Shown here one piece after another: positions 15,930 to 25,243 of a stretch of 64,000 bases of DNA. Position numbers and translations under genes: made by a program. The notes under the pieces are model-generated. The model did no database searches and was not told the origin of the DNA. It worked only from the letters and a program-made list of their open reading frames with translations. How positions within the stretch are numbered: position 1 is the stretch's first letter; each line of letters begins with the position of its first letter. Source of the stretch: Bacillota bacterium (GTDB lineage: Bacteria > Bacillota > Clostridia > DSM-8532); contig JAEZTB010000064.1 in the NCBI GenBank assembly GCA_023443745.1, positions 124,001 to 188,000 of the forward strand. The letters are read 5' to 3'.

Positions 15930-17201
15930 TTATGCAAGAACTTTTTCCAAAGCTGCAATCTCTACACAGAGAGAGAGAATCTCGATTGCTTTACGCAGTT
16001 CATCCAGCGGAGGGTATGTAGGTGCAATACGGATATTGCAGTCATGAGGGTCCTTGCCGTATGGGAAGGTTGCGCCGGCTGGTGTTAGGGTAACTCCGGC
16101 TTCTTTTGCAAGGCTTACCGTCCTCTTGGCACAACCCTCAGGAACATCAAGACTGATAAAATAACCGCCATTTGGCTTGTTCCATGCTGCTATGCCCTTA
16201 CCGGACAGATTCTTCTCTAAAATTTCATTGACTGCCTCAAATTTGGGGCGAATAATCTCAGCATGTTTTTTCATATGCTCGCGAATATGGCCGGAATCCT
16301 TTAGAAATCGTACATGCAGGAGCATATTGATTTTATCGTGACCAATTGTTTGTATGGCAACCTGCTTCTTTATATGCGCGATATTTTCCTTACTGGAAGC
16401 CATAATTGCTATTCCGCTTCCAGGGAAGGTTACCTTGGAGGTGGAACCGAACATAAATGCCCGGTGCGGATTACCTGCATTTCGGCACTCAGAGATAATA
16501 TCCAGTAACTGATCCGGCTCTTCATACAGATGATGGAAGGCATAGGCATTATCCCACAGTATCCGAAAATCATCTGCCTTGGTTTTCATACAGGCCAAGC
16601 GCTTGACTACATCATTTGAATAGGTGATTCCCGTTGGATTGCTGTACATGGGAATACACCATATTCCCTTAATGGAATCATCCTCAGCCACAAGGGCTTC
16701 TACCCTATCCATATCCGGACCTTCCTGGGTCATAGGTATAATAATCATTTCCACGCCAAAAAGCTCTGTAATGGCAAAGTGGCGGTCATAACCGGGGCTT
16801 GGGCATAGAAATTTCACCTTATCCAGCTTACCCCAGGGCTTCTCAAAGCCATTCAAGCCATGTATAAAGGCCTTGGAAATTAAATCATACATGAGATTAA
16901 GGCTGGAGTTGCCGCCAACGAAAACCTCATCGTCAGAAATGCCAAGAAGCTCTGCAAAAAGAGCCTTCGCTTCTTTTATACCATCTATAAGTCCATAATT
17001 ACGGCAATCTGTGCCGTCCTTTGAGAATAGATTTTTTGTATCGTCAAAAAAACCATCGGAAAGATCCAATTGCTCTGAGCAAGGCTTTCCTCTAGACATA
17101 TCAAGCTTTAGTCCTTGTTTTTTATAATCCTCATAGTTAAGTAATTGTTTATTCTTTCTCTCAAAAAGCTCATCTCTGTTATAACCTTGAAATGCTTGCA
17201 T
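15930..17201 (-). CDS. Aspartate aminotransferase, class Ic (Aminotran_MocR/AspAT type)
   Basis: 423 residues of the fold-type I PLP aminotransferases that group with the C. glutamicum AspT-type enzymes. Visible are the GGNSSLNLMYDL segment, YSNPTGI, the aspartate contacting PLP (WDNAYAFHHL) and the Schiff-base Lys in GSTSKVTFPGSG. The frame extends to 17225, but the ATG at 17201 has GGAGGG 7 nt upstream. It should interconvert aspartate and oxaloacetate with 2-oxoglutarate/glutamate, though related members also use other amino acids. It has its own promoter and terminator. Confidence 0.85.
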   Translation of the reverse strand: MQAFQGYNRDELFERKNKQLLNYEDYKKQGLKLDMSRGKPCSEQLDLSDGFFDDTKNLFSKDGTDCRNYGLIDGIKEAKALFAELLGISDDEVFVGGNSSLNLMYDLISKAFIHGLNGFEKPWGKLDKVKFLCPSPGYDRHFAITELFGVEMIIIPMTQEGPDMDRVEALVAEDDSIKGIWCIPMYSNPTGITYSNDVVKRLACMKTKADDFRILWDNAYAFHHLYEEPDQLLDIISECRNAGNPHRAFMFGSTSKVTFPGSGIAIMASSKENIAHIKKQVAIQTIGHDKINMLLHVRFLKDSGHIREHMKKHAEIIRPKFEAVNEILEKNLSGKGIAAWNKPNGGYFISLDVPEGCAKRTVSLAKEAGVTLTPAGATFPYGKDPHDCNIRIAPTYPPLDELRKAIEILSLCVEIAALEKVLA

Positions 17202-17259
17202 GATAACCCTCCAAAAACGAAACACACCTGGTATTTTTCTTAAAGTATTTCTTTAATAT

Positions 17260-17288
17260 ATTGTATGATAGGACTTGAGAATTTGCAA
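17260..17288 (-). promoter_or_regulatory. Promoter of the aminotransferase gene
   Basis: On the minus strand, TTGCAA (17283-17288), a 17-nt spacer and TACAAT (17260-17265). Upstream, at 17383-17405, the gap behind the carboxypeptidase gene holds a GGCCTAATA/TATTAAGGCC hairpin without a T-run. Confidence 0.65.
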
Positions 17289-17514
17289 GTTTAAAATACT
17301 AATATTGCATATAGCTGAAACGCATCTTATAAACTGCCCGCTTCCGATTCCCCAATATGATGATAGATAAATAAACTTTATGGGCCTAATAATCCTATTA
17401 AGGCCATACAGGAACTAAAGACCTTTTCATTGCAGGATAATTCATAAGATTATGCATGCATTCGTTTACCGGAAAGCAGCGAAAAAGAAGAACTAAGGAA
17501 ATCCTGCGACTGAG

Positions 17515-18864
17515 CTAATGAATCAGCTTTATCCATTGATTGACTACATTGTTCAGGTAATTGCCCAGTTTCATTTTTTCTGCGCTGTCAATTGCAATTA
17601 AAGAGGTTTCGGCTATAATCTTCTCACCCTGAAACACAGAAACAGTTCCCATAATAGTACCACGCTTGACGGGTGCCGTAACCTTCTCTGGAAGTGATAT
17701 CCTGGTATAGAGCATATCCTTTTGACCGTGGCGCAGAATTGTCTTTAGTTCCTCTGAAACAACAACCTGTACTTCCTGAGATGTACGGGATCGGTCAACC
17801 TTCACCAAACCCATGATACGACCATGCTCCAGAAGGGTTACAGGGCCATACTCATCAAAGCCGTAATCCAGGATACGGCGACTGCTGGAGGTTCTTAAGT
17901 TTTTTGTATCACAGAACAGTACAACAGAAATAATGCGCATATTGTTTTTAGTCGCGCTTGTAACCAAACAACGGCCGGCACGACCTGTATAGCCTGTTTT
18001 AACACCGTCTGCACCTTCGTAACCCAACAGCATTTCGTTTGTATTCCTAAAGGTCCTGCCATTAAAGTTAAACTCACTTGTTTTAACTATATCATTAAAA
18101 GTATCCATTTTAAGTGCATAACGGGTTATTTTTGCTAAGTCATAGGCAGTGGTATAATGATTATCCGCATCAAGCCCATGAGGATTTGAAAAGCTTGTAG
18201 AGAAAGCTCCCAGCTCAAGGGCCTTTTTATTCATTAGTTCTGCAAAGCCTTCGACACTGCCTCCAACATGCTCGGCTATTGCAACCGCCGCGTCATTTCC
18301 CGAGCAGATCAGCATACCATAAAGCAAATCCTTCATTTTAACAATTGTGCCCGTTTTTATACCCATAACCGACCCGCCCATATGGCCGGCTTTTTCACTA
18401 ATGGTGACATCCTCGTCAAGAGAGCAATTCTCAATTGCAACAATGCCTGTCATGATCTTGGTGGTACTGGCCATGGGCCTTTTCCTGTAAGCATTTTTTT
18501 CATAAAGTATGGTTCCTGTATCCAAATCCATGACGATTGCAGAACGAGCATTAATGGTTGGTTCTGTACTGGCCTGCACAGTTGAACCACCAGGCGGCCC
18601 GATGCCATCGATGTTTTCGGGTTCATCAATACCAAGAATCGGATCTTTTTGATTATCATTAATATCCGCAGCACTATCATTGCCATTATCTTCAACAATG
18701 ACACTGTCCTCAAGTGGATTATGTAGCGGTTTCAAAGACGAACTCAAATCACCGCCGGGTGTCATTTCAGGTAAAACGACTGGCTCCGGTTTTAAAAGTG
18801 AATTGGCGAAAACTGCGATGCTCAGCATGATAATGATGAGATACAGGATATCGGTTTTTTTCAA
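17515..18864 (-). CDS. D-alanyl-D-alanine carboxypeptidase (PBP5/DacF-like, S11 family)
   Basis: 449 residues. An N-terminal membrane anchor (about 6-24) is followed by an acidic linker rich in Asp, Asn and Pro (about 30-95) and the S11 domain. The active-site set is complete: S133-TT-K136, S188-G-N190 and K289-T-G291. It trims the terminal D-Ala from peptidoglycan stem peptides outside the membrane. A shorter C-terminal domain follows. Most relatives have a cleaved signal and a C-terminal anchor, whereas here the anchor looks N-terminal. The start is TTG with a weak GGTG site. It lies 56 bases after aroK, so it may be the last gene of the aro unit. Confidence 0.9.
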   Translation of the reverse strand: MKKTDILYLIIIMLSIAVFANSLLKPEPVVLPEMTPGGDLSSSLKPLHNPLEDSVIVEDNGNDSAADINDNQKDPILGIDEPENIDGIGPPGGSTVQASTEPTINARSAIVMDLDTGTILYEKNAYRKRPMASTTKIMTGIVAIENCSLDEDVTISEKAGHMGGSVMGIKTGTIVKMKDLLYGMLICSGNDAAVAIAEHVGGSVEGFAELMNKKALELGAFSTSFSNPHGLDADNHYTTAYDLAKITRYALKMDTFNDIVKTSEFNFNGRTFRNTNEMLLGYEGADGVKTGYTGRAGRCLVTSATKNNMRIISVVLFCDTKNLRTSSSRRILDYGFDEYGPVTLLEHGRIMGLVKVDRSRTSQEVQVVVSEELKTILRHGQKDMLYTRISLPEKVTAPVKRGTIMGTVSVFQGEKIIAETSLIAIDSAEKMKLGNYLNNVVNQWIKLIH

Positions 18865-18920
18865 TGTCTTTTCACCAATAAATTAAATACCCTGTGTCAA
18901 ATATATGATGCTCACCTGTG

Positions 18921-19418
18921 CTATAACACCTTTGTGCAGATAGTAGAAATTGAAGAAATTGCATTTTCAATATCGGAGGCGTCAATGACATAATCACTGT
19001 AACGAAGATAAAGAGGCTCTCTTTCCTTATTAAGCGCATATAAAACCTCAGTTCCTTTGCTGAGCAACGGTCTGTTGCTTGGGTCCAGCGTTTTAAGGAT
19101 TTCATCAAGAGGGCGCTTAAGATAGAAAATTTGTCCGTTCTTCTTTAAAGCATCAATATTTGAAGGGCGCAGCACCACACCACCACCGGTTGCAATAACA
19201 GTATTTTCGCGCTTGGAAAGGCTCTCTACCCTTTGACTTTCAAGGTCTCGGAAATATTCCTCACCCTTCTCAAAGATATTCTTAATAGAGCCATAATGCT
19301 GCTCAATATCATCATCCACATCTATAAAAGCCATATTCAGATGGCGGGAAAGCTTTCTTCCTATAGTGCTTTTCCCGCAGCCCATGAGCCCGATAAGAAC
19401 AATATTGGTTTTCATCAT
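18921..19418 (-). CDS. aroK: Shikimate kinase
   Basis: 165 residues. P-loop GLMGCGKST at 10-18, DVDDDIE for shikimate/Mg binding near 35, the RDLE segment with the substrate Arg near 58, and GGGVV near 79. It phosphorylates shikimate at the 3-hydroxyl. Its ATG overlaps the aroE stop (ATGA), and AAGGA lies upstream, so translation is coupled. Last biosynthetic gene of the operon. Confidence 0.95.
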   Translation of the reverse strand: MMKTNIVLIGLMGCGKSTIGRKLSRHLNMAFIDVDDDIEQHYGSIKNIFEKGEEYFRDLESQRVESLSKRENTVIATGGGVVLRPSNIDALKKNGQIFYLKRPLDEILKTLDPSNRPLLSKGTEVLYALNKEREPLYLRYSDYVIDASDIENAISSISTICTKVL

Positions 19419-20500
19419 GCTTTCATGTCCTTATAGATACTATTGACCAGTTCCTGACTATAAATAGTACCCTGCCATATTTCCTGGGCACAGATTCCTT
19501 GAGCTATCAGCATATACAGGCCATTGGCACCGGGAATGCCCAAGTCTTTAGCAAAGCGCAGCAATAGGGTTTCTGCAGGATTATAGATTAGGTCCATTAT
19601 AAAACCGGCTCCTTGAAGCTGGTCTTTTGAAAGGGGTGAAAAATCCGGCTTTGGCCACATGCCTACCGGTGTGGTATTAACTACCAGATCATAACCCTGT
19701 GCGCTGAATTCCTTGATATCTATGCATTGAAAACCTGGATATTTCAAGCCTGCTGCTCCGGTATCCCTGGTGACAATTGTTATGCGGGAAACACCATGAT
19801 CCTGAAGCCAGGATACAACAGCTCTTGAAGAGCCGCCGCTACCCAGCACCGCACAAGCCTTGCCCTCCAAATCTGCCCCGTAGTATTCGAGTGCCCGGCC
19901 AAAACCGTTGTAATCTGTATTATAGCCTACACATTTATTCCCCAATGTAATGGTATTGACGGCACCTATCCGGATCGCCTCATCCGAAAGAGCATCCAGT
20001 TCTCCCATAATATCTGTCTTATAGGGAATGGTTACATTGGCTCCCAAATAGCCTTCCTTTTTTAATCTGGCGGTCAGTCCCCCTATATCATTGTGAGGTA
20101 CTTCCAGAAGATCATAGGAGCCCGTAAACCCGGCTTTTTCAAAGAAAAGTCCATGAATGACAGGTGATAAGCTATGGGAAAGATGTTCTCCTATCAAAAC
20201 GTAACGTTTGCGGAGCTCTTGACCACCGGAAAGCCTTTTTTTCTGATATTCTCTTGAATGAGCCATAATACTTTCAAAGGATGCTTTGATGCTTTCAGTA
20301 AAGTCAGCATTCTTAACTACTGAAAGAACATTCTCCAGAACCTTCTGTTCGCGTGCCTCATCCATCACCCCTGTTCTTGTCCGGCGTTTAGAGTCCGCTA
20401 CTTGACTGACCAAATCCATACGTTTTTCAAGCAGTATGGCAAGCTCGCGATCAACGGCATCTATTTCCGATCGTATGGCATCAATATCTTTCTTATCCAT
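19415..20500 (-). CDS. aroE: Chorismate mutase (AroQ) - shikimate dehydrogenase (AroE) fusion
   Basis: 361 residues in two parts. Residues 1-90 are an AroQ-type helical chorismate mutase domain (DAIRSEIDAVD, LLEKRMDLVSQVA, R and K residues of the active site). From about 100 to the end is shikimate dehydrogenase, with GEHLSHSLSP (substrate Ser pair), NVTIPYK (catalytic Lys), NTDYNG and the NADP loop GSGGSSRAV. One protein therefore supplies a middle step of the pathway and the first committed step from chorismate to prephenate. The ATG at 20512 touches the aroC stop; ATG 20500, with AAGGA 11 nt upstream, fits the domain start better. Confidence 0.93.
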   Translation of the reverse strand: MDKKDIDAIRSEIDAVDRELAILLEKRMDLVSQVADSKRRTRTGVMDEAREQKVLENVLSVVKNADFTESIKASFESIMAHSREYQKKRLSGGQELRKRYVLIGEHLSHSLSPVIHGLFFEKAGFTGSYDLLEVPHNDIGGLTARLKKEGYLGANVTIPYKTDIMGELDALSDEAIRIGAVNTITLGNKCVGYNTDYNGFGRALEYYGADLEGKACAVLGSGGSSRAVVSWLQDHGVSRITIVTRDTGAAGLKYPGFQCIDIKEFSAQGYDLVVNTTPVGMWPKPDFSPLSKDQLQGAGFIMDLIYNPAETLLLRFAKDLGIPGANGLYMLIAQGICAQEIWQGTIYSQELVNSIYKDMKA

Positions 20501-20504
20501 TAAG

Positions 20505-21614
20505 TTATACATCCTTACTCAGTGATTCCAAACCATATTTCCCCATAAGCAGGTCGCAAAGTACAATAGCACAGGCCGCTTCGATGACAGGAACGGCTCT
20601 CGGAACAATGCAGGCGTCATGGCGCCCACGGACCTTTAAAGTAGCGTTTTCATGAGCTTTAATATCCACGGTCTCCTGTTCTATTGAAATTGATGCAGTG
20701 GGCTTTACAGCCACACGGAGGGTTAATGGCATGCCGTTGGTTATACCGCCATTGATTCCACCGTTGTGGTTGGTGCGTGTCAGTATTTTGTCTCCATCGG
20801 TGAAAAAGCTGTCATTGGCCTCACTTCCAAAAAGCTGGGTGATATTAAAGCCATCACCAAATTCCACTCCCTTTACCGCAGGAATGGAGAACAATAAGGA
20901 TGAAAGCCTTGCCTCAACATTGTTAAACAAAGGGGAACCGATTCCGGCAGGAAGGCCGACAATGGCCGCTTCTACAATTCCTCCAACAGAATCCCCTCTT
21001 CTCCGGGCCTCCTCAATGATTTCCAGATAAGCCTCACGGCATGATTGATCATTGACCGGGATATCCATGTCCCGCAAAGCCAGGAGCTGTTCCTTGGTTA
21101 CATGAACTTTATCAAAGCCCAGATCCATCATATCGTAAATCCTGTCGATATGGGCTCCGATGCTAATCTGCTGTTCATCCAAAATATGTTGAGCTACTGC
21201 TCCCGCAAAGACTAAAGGTGCTGTCAGGCGACCTGAAAAATGACCTCCGCCCCGGATATCATTAAACCCCTTATAACGCACATGACCGGTAAAATCAGCA
21301 TGTCCGGGCCTCAAGAGCCTTTCCAGGTCACTGTAATCCGCTGAATGGGCATCCTTGTTCCGGATCATGGCACATAGCGGAGTTCCGGTTGTTCTCCCCT
21401 CATAGACGCCACTTAAAAGCTCTACCTCATCAAGCTCCTGTCTTTTGGTGGAATGGGCACCCGAACTGGGTCTTCTTCTTCCCATCTCCCTTGCTATTCT
21501 TTCAAAATCAAGAGAAATACCCGAGGGCAGACCATCCATGACTACACCTATCGCAGGGCCATGGGATTCCCCAAATACTGAAATCTTAAGGTTTTCACCG
21601 AAAATACTACTCAT
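20505..21614 (-). CDS. aroC: Chorismate synthase
   Basis: 369 residues. The enzyme eliminates phosphate from EPSP using reduced FMN. Signature blocks are present: FGESHG near residue 10, GRRRPSS near 45, RPGHAD near 107, RGGGHFSGR near 125 and the C-terminal GRHD. The frame runs up to 21683, but homologues begin at MSSIFGE, i.e. the ATG at 21614, which overlaps the aroA stop (ATGAGTAG). This overlap implies coupled translation from aroA. Confidence 0.95.
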   Translation of the reverse strand: MSSIFGENLKISVFGESHGPAIGVVMDGLPSGISLDFERIAREMGRRRPSSGAHSTKRQELDEVELLSGVYEGRTTGTPLCAMIRNKDAHSADYSDLERLLRPGHADFTGHVRYKGFNDIRGGGHFSGRLTAPLVFAGAVAQHILDEQQISIGAHIDRIYDMMDLGFDKVHVTKEQLLALRDMDIPVNDQSCREAYLEIIEEARRRGDSVGGIVEAAIVGLPAGIGSPLFNNVEARLSSLLFSIPAVKGVEFGDGFNITQLFGSEANDSFFTDGDKILTRTNHNGGINGGITNGMPLTLRVAVKPTASISIEQETVDIKAHENATLKVRGRHDACIVPRAVPVIEAACAIVLCDLLMGKYGLESLSKDV

Positions 21615-22905
21615 AGTCTTCCAACTTTCCTCCAAGCGTGATAAAGTCCTGCCAAAACTCCGGGTAGGACTTATTGACTGCATCGCTGCCCTCTATTTCT
21701 ACAGGCCCCTGGCAAACCGCTGAGGCAGTGGCCAGGGCCATGACGATACGATGATCTCCAGCCCCGGAAGCAGCCCCTCCTTTTAAGTTTGGGACGCCCT
21801 CAATAATCAGTCCGTCGGGCTCCTCAATAATACGGGCCCCCAGAGCTCCCAGAGCCTGACATGTTGCTGCCAGCCGGTCCGATTCCTTAATCCGAAGCCG
21901 AGCGGCTTTCCTAATTCGGGTAGTGCCTTCAGCAAGAGAAGCCGCAACGGATATGGCCGGTACTAAATCAGGGCATTGGGATACATCAATGTCAATACCT
22001 TTCAGCTTTGATTTTCCAAAAGTGACACTGTTCCGGTCAAATATAGGTTTTGCACCCATCTGCTCTAGAATATTGATAATCACTTTATCTCCCTGAAGGG
22101 AATCCATACTTATTCCCTCAAGGGTAAGGATATCCGAAAGTACACCCATAACACTGAAGAAAGCAGCCTGGGACCAATCCCCCTCCACGACATATTCGGG
22201 TTTTGCCCTGTAATTCTGCCCACCCGGGATATCAAAGCTTTGATATGAGCAATCATAACGAATTTCAATACCAAATTCTTTTAGCGCAGCCAAGGTCATT
22301 TGTATGTAAGGCAGGGATTCCAGCTTATTTGAAACCGTAATTTTTGACGGCTCCTCTAAAAGCGGAAGAGTAAAAAGCAGTCCCGATATAAACTGGGAGC
22401 TTACATTGCCGGGCAGTGTATATTGGCCTCCCGTCAGTTTTCCGGAAAGTGTAATGGGCATTTTCCCGTCACAGTCGGAGTACATTACACCCTTTTGGGT
22501 AAAAAGCTCTTTATAAATTTCAAAGGGGCGCTCGATCAGCCGGCCCCGGCCCATAAGAGTAACAGAATCAGCAGAAAGCCGGGTGATGGGCATAATGAAG
22601 CGCGCTGTGGAGCCTGATTCCAAGCAATCAATATGATTACCCTTTAAAGAAATTTGACCTTGTGATTTAACAGTGATCTTTTTCCGACCTTTATAGTTCA
22701 AGCTGTCTTCAAGGGTAACATCAGCCCCCAGAATGCGTATTGCACCTATGGTTGCAATCATATCGTCAGACAGCACAATATTGTCTATATGGCTCTCCCC
22801 TTTTGCCAATGCGGCGCAGATCAAGGCGCGGTGAGCCATGCTTTTGGATGGCTGCGCCGAAATCCTTCCCTTAAGGGGTGTTGAATGAATCCGTAAGGAT
22901 GCCAT
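21607..22905 (-). CDS. aroA: 3-phosphoshikimate 1-carboxyvinyltransferase (EPSP synthase)
   Basis: 432 residues. It joins PEP and shikimate 3-phosphate. Visible are the AQPSKSMAHRA start with the S3P-binding Lys-Ser, the GSTARF block (PEP site, near 97), SSQFISGLL near 167 and RIKESDRL near 335. Its start lies 35 bases inside aroB, and its stop overlaps the start of aroC, so it is the middle of a tightly packed operon. No changes in the PEP-site blocks were noticed. Confidence 0.95.
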   Translation of the reverse strand: MASLRIHSTPLKGRISAQPSKSMAHRALICAALAKGESHIDNIVLSDDMIATIGAIRILGADVTLEDSLNYKGRKKITVKSQGQISLKGNHIDCLESGSTARFIMPITRLSADSVTLMGRGRLIERPFEIYKELFTQKGVMYSDCDGKMPITLSGKLTGGQYTLPGNVSSQFISGLLFTLPLLEEPSKITVSNKLESLPYIQMTLAALKEFGIEIRYDCSYQSFDIPGGQNYRAKPEYVVEGDWSQAAFFSVMGVLSDILTLEGISMDSLQGDKVIINILEQMGAKPIFDRNSVTFGKSKLKGIDIDVSQCPDLVPAISVAASLAEGTTRIRKAARLRIKESDRLAATCQALGALGARIIEEPDGLIIEGVPNLKGGAASGAGDHRIVMALATASAVCQGPVEIEGSDAVNKSYPEFWQDFITLGGKLEDYE

Positions 22906-24016
22906 GAATCCTATCCTCCAGCTCTTTTATTTCAAGCTCCTTAAGCTTGCCCAAGCCTATTTTCTCAATATAGGCAATGGTAATCATGCCGGAGCGTGTT
23001 TTTTTATCAAGGCGAATGGCAGCCAGTATATCATTGATATCAAGGCTGGGCATGGAAACAGGAAGACCGTATAAGGCCAATGCTTCCACGAGCTTCTGCG
23101 CCTCACCCTCCCGGGTAAGACCCATCTTTTCTGTCAGTCTGGTCATGACAACCATACCTATGGATATGGCTTCACCATGGGACAGACCTGTATAGTTCTG
23201 AACCCGTTCAATGGCATGGCCCAAGGTATGACCGAAATTGAGAAGCTGACGGATGCCGTTGTCTTTTTCATCCTCTTCAACCACATCGCGCTTAATGATG
23301 CAGCTTCGGGCGATCAAACCGTCAAGCCTTCCGGCAAGTAGCGGCCTCGGCATCAAGCCTTCTGAGGAATAAACATTAGCACCTTCAAACCTGGAGCTCG
23401 CAACTCCTTCAGTAAGATCTTTGTAAAGGGAAGCATCCCTAATAAAGCCATGTTTCAGCAGCTCGGCCATGCCGTCGGTAAACTGCCGGTCTGTCAATGT
23501 ATCCAACAGCTTGGGATCGGTATAGACCGTATCAGGCTGATAAAAAGCGCCTACAAGATTCTTTCCCTGGGGAAGATCTACGGCAACCTTGCCTCCAATG
23601 CTGGAGTCAACCATGGAAAGCAGAGTTGTGGGGATTTGAATAAAACCCATACCCCTTAAGAAGGTAGCGGCTGCAAGTCCCGCCATATCTCCTGTGACGC
23701 CGCCACCCAATGCAATGACACTGTCACTCCGGGTAAATTCACCCTCGGCAAGCTTAGCGTAAATCTGGTTTAAGGTTTGAAGGTTTTTTTGCTCCTCACC
23801 AGCTTTAAATAGGATGGGCATAACAGAAAGACCGGCTTGGCTAAGCTCTGTATAGAATTTCTCGCCATAAAGGGAGAACACATTGCTGTCAGATACCAGC
23901 GCTAATTTTTTACCCGTGTATTTCTTTTTTAAAATGTCCGGCAATTTAGAAAAAAGCCCTGATTCGATATCTATTTTGTAGGTTTTGCCCCCGGCACTTA
24001 TCTTGACCTCTTCCAT
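22871..24016 (-). CDS. aroB: 3-dehydroquinate synthase
   Basis: 381 residues. NAD-dependent, metal-dependent conversion of DAHP to 3-dehydroquinate. Characteristic blocks: GGGVTGDMAG (NAD loop, near 105), QIPTTLLSMVDSSIGGKVAVD (substrate Lys), GKNLVG, and the metal-binding GHTLGHAIE with His. There is an insertion of about 20 residues around 215-235 (ANVYSSEGLMPRPL) that many relatives lack. Starts 3 bases after aroF with GGAGG upstream. Confidence 0.95.
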   Translation of the reverse strand: MEEVKISAGGKTYKIDIESGLFSKLPDILKKKYTGKKLALVSDSNVFSLYGEKFYTELSQAGLSVMPILFKAGEEQKNLQTLNQIYAKLAEGEFTRSDSVIALGGGVTGDMAGLAAATFLRGMGFIQIPTTLLSMVDSSIGGKVAVDLPQGKNLVGAFYQPDTVYTDPKLLDTLTDRQFTDGMAELLKHGFIRDASLYKDLTEGVASSRFEGANVYSSEGLMPRPLLAGRLDGLIARSCIIKRDVVEEDEKDNGIRQLLNFGHTLGHAIERVQNYTGLSHGEAISIGMVVMTRLTEKMGLTREGEAQKLVEALALYGLPVSMPSLDINDILAAIRLDKKTRSGMITIAYIEKIGLGKLKELEIKELEDRIHGILTDSFNTP

Positions 24017-24019
24017 GGG

Positions 24020-25039
24020 CTAAACCTCCAGTTGTCTTTCTTCAAGCTCGGCATATTTTCTGAGTTTTGGCAGAATGGCGGCATACTCAACAGGCGTAAT
24101 GGATTGCTCTCCGTCACTCAAGGCACACTTGGGGTTATTATGAACCTCAATGACCACACCATCGGCTCCCGATACCAGGGCCGCCTTGGACATGGGGCTG
24201 ACCATCCATGCTTTTCCTGTACCATGGCTTGGGTCTACAATGACAGGAAGATGGCTGAGCTTTTTGACAGCGGGAACGGCACTTAAGTCCAGGGTGTTTC
24301 GGGTATAAGTCTCAAAGGTCCGTATACCCCGCTCGCAAAGGATGACATTTTCATTGCCTTCGCTCAAAATGTATTCAGCCGACATTAACCATTCTTCAAA
24401 AGTGGCCGAAAGACCTCGTTTTAATAAAACAGGCTTATTGGTTCTTCCCAGTTCCCTGAGCATGACGAAGTTCTGCATATTCCGGGCCCCTACCTGGATG
24501 ATATCAACATCCTCCACAAAACGGTCCAGGACATCTGTAGACATGATCTCCGATACAATGGGTAAACCTGTCTCATCACGTGCAATTTTCAGATAATCCA
24601 AGCCTTCGAGCCCTAAGCCCTGGAAGCTGTAGGGTGAGGTACGGGGCTTATAGGCACCGCCCCTCAAAAAGGAGGCTCCTGCCTTTTTTAATTCTCTTGC
24701 AATACCAACAATCTGTTCTTCACTTTCAACCGAACAGGGACCTGAGATAATGACAAAATAGCCCTTCCCTATCTTTCGTCCGCAAACGTCAATAATGGTG
24801 TCCACGGGGTGAAACATACGATTGGCTTTCTTAAAGGGCTCACTGACACGAAGGACGTTGTTGACAATATCATGGGATGAGAAAGTAAAGCTGTTAACCC
24901 TGGACGTATCTCCCACAAGCCCCACTATGGTGGTTCCTTCACCCACCGAGACATGCACTTTTAGGCCCATTGATTCAATGTGCCTGATAAGCTCGTCCTT
25001 TTGTTCCTGGGCAACACCAGGTTTCAATACCAAAATCAT
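24020..25039 (-). CDS. aroF: 3-deoxy-7-phosphoheptulonate (DAHP) synthase, type I-beta with N-terminal ACT-like domain
   Basis: 339 residues. Residues 1-70 form a ferredoxin/ACT-like regulatory domain like that of the Thermotoga enzyme, and 75-335 the KDO8PS-like barrel. Visible are GPCSVES, RGGAYKPRTSPYSFQG, GARNMQNF, LLKRG and DPSHGTGK with its metal His. It condenses PEP with erythrose 4-phosphate, the entry to the aromatic pathway, and the ACT-like domain suggests feedback control by an aromatic amino acid. First gene of the operon, behind the promoter at 25167 and a 120-nt leader. Confidence 0.95.
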   Translation of the reverse strand: MILVLKPGVAQEQKDELIRHIESMGLKVHVSVGEGTTIVGLVGDTSRVNSFTFSSHDIVNNVLRVSEPFKKANRMFHPVDTIIDVCGRKIGKGYFVIISGPCSVESEEQIVGIARELKKAGASFLRGGAYKPRTSPYSFQGLGLEGLDYLKIARDETGLPIVSEIMSTDVLDRFVEDVDIIQVGARNMQNFVMLRELGRTNKPVLLKRGLSATFEEWLMSAEYILSEGNENVILCERGIRTFETYTRNTLDLSAVPAVKKLSHLPVIVDPSHGTGKAWMVSPMSKAALVSGADGVVIEVHNNPKCALSDGEQSITPVEYAAILPKLRKYAELEERQLEV

Positions 25040-25195
25040 AAAAATCCATCTCCTACCGTACTACAAATTATGTGCTACTGTTCACCATTCTATTTACGGG
25101 TCGAGTCTTGTGGTGTGTTCCGGTCGGAACTCACCTCTATTTATCGAGCAATGATGAATTAGTAATATTATAGTCATAACAGCTTAAGAATGCAA
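25040..25195 (-). promoter_or_regulatory. aro operon promoter and structured leader
   Basis: On the minus strand, TTGCAT (25190-25195), a 17-nt spacer and TATAAT (25167-25172) give a very good sigma-A promoter. The leader of about 120 nt contains a strong hairpin at 25112-25135 (GGTG, one mismatch, GTTCC, 4-nt loop GACC, GGAAC, CACC). Two similar motifs, TAAATAGAGGTGA and TAAATAGAATGGTGAA, flank it. There is no T-run, and I do not recognise a T-box or a known riboswitch. GGAG precedes the aroF start. Confidence 0.7.
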
Positions 25196-25243
25196 TTTTA
25201 AACTCAAAAAATCGAGAATAAAATACTTTCTTCACATAACATC

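Noticed and set aside
25040..25160. T-box leader for the aro operon
   Set aside because: No conserved T-box GGUGG-type sequence and no terminator/antiterminator pair.
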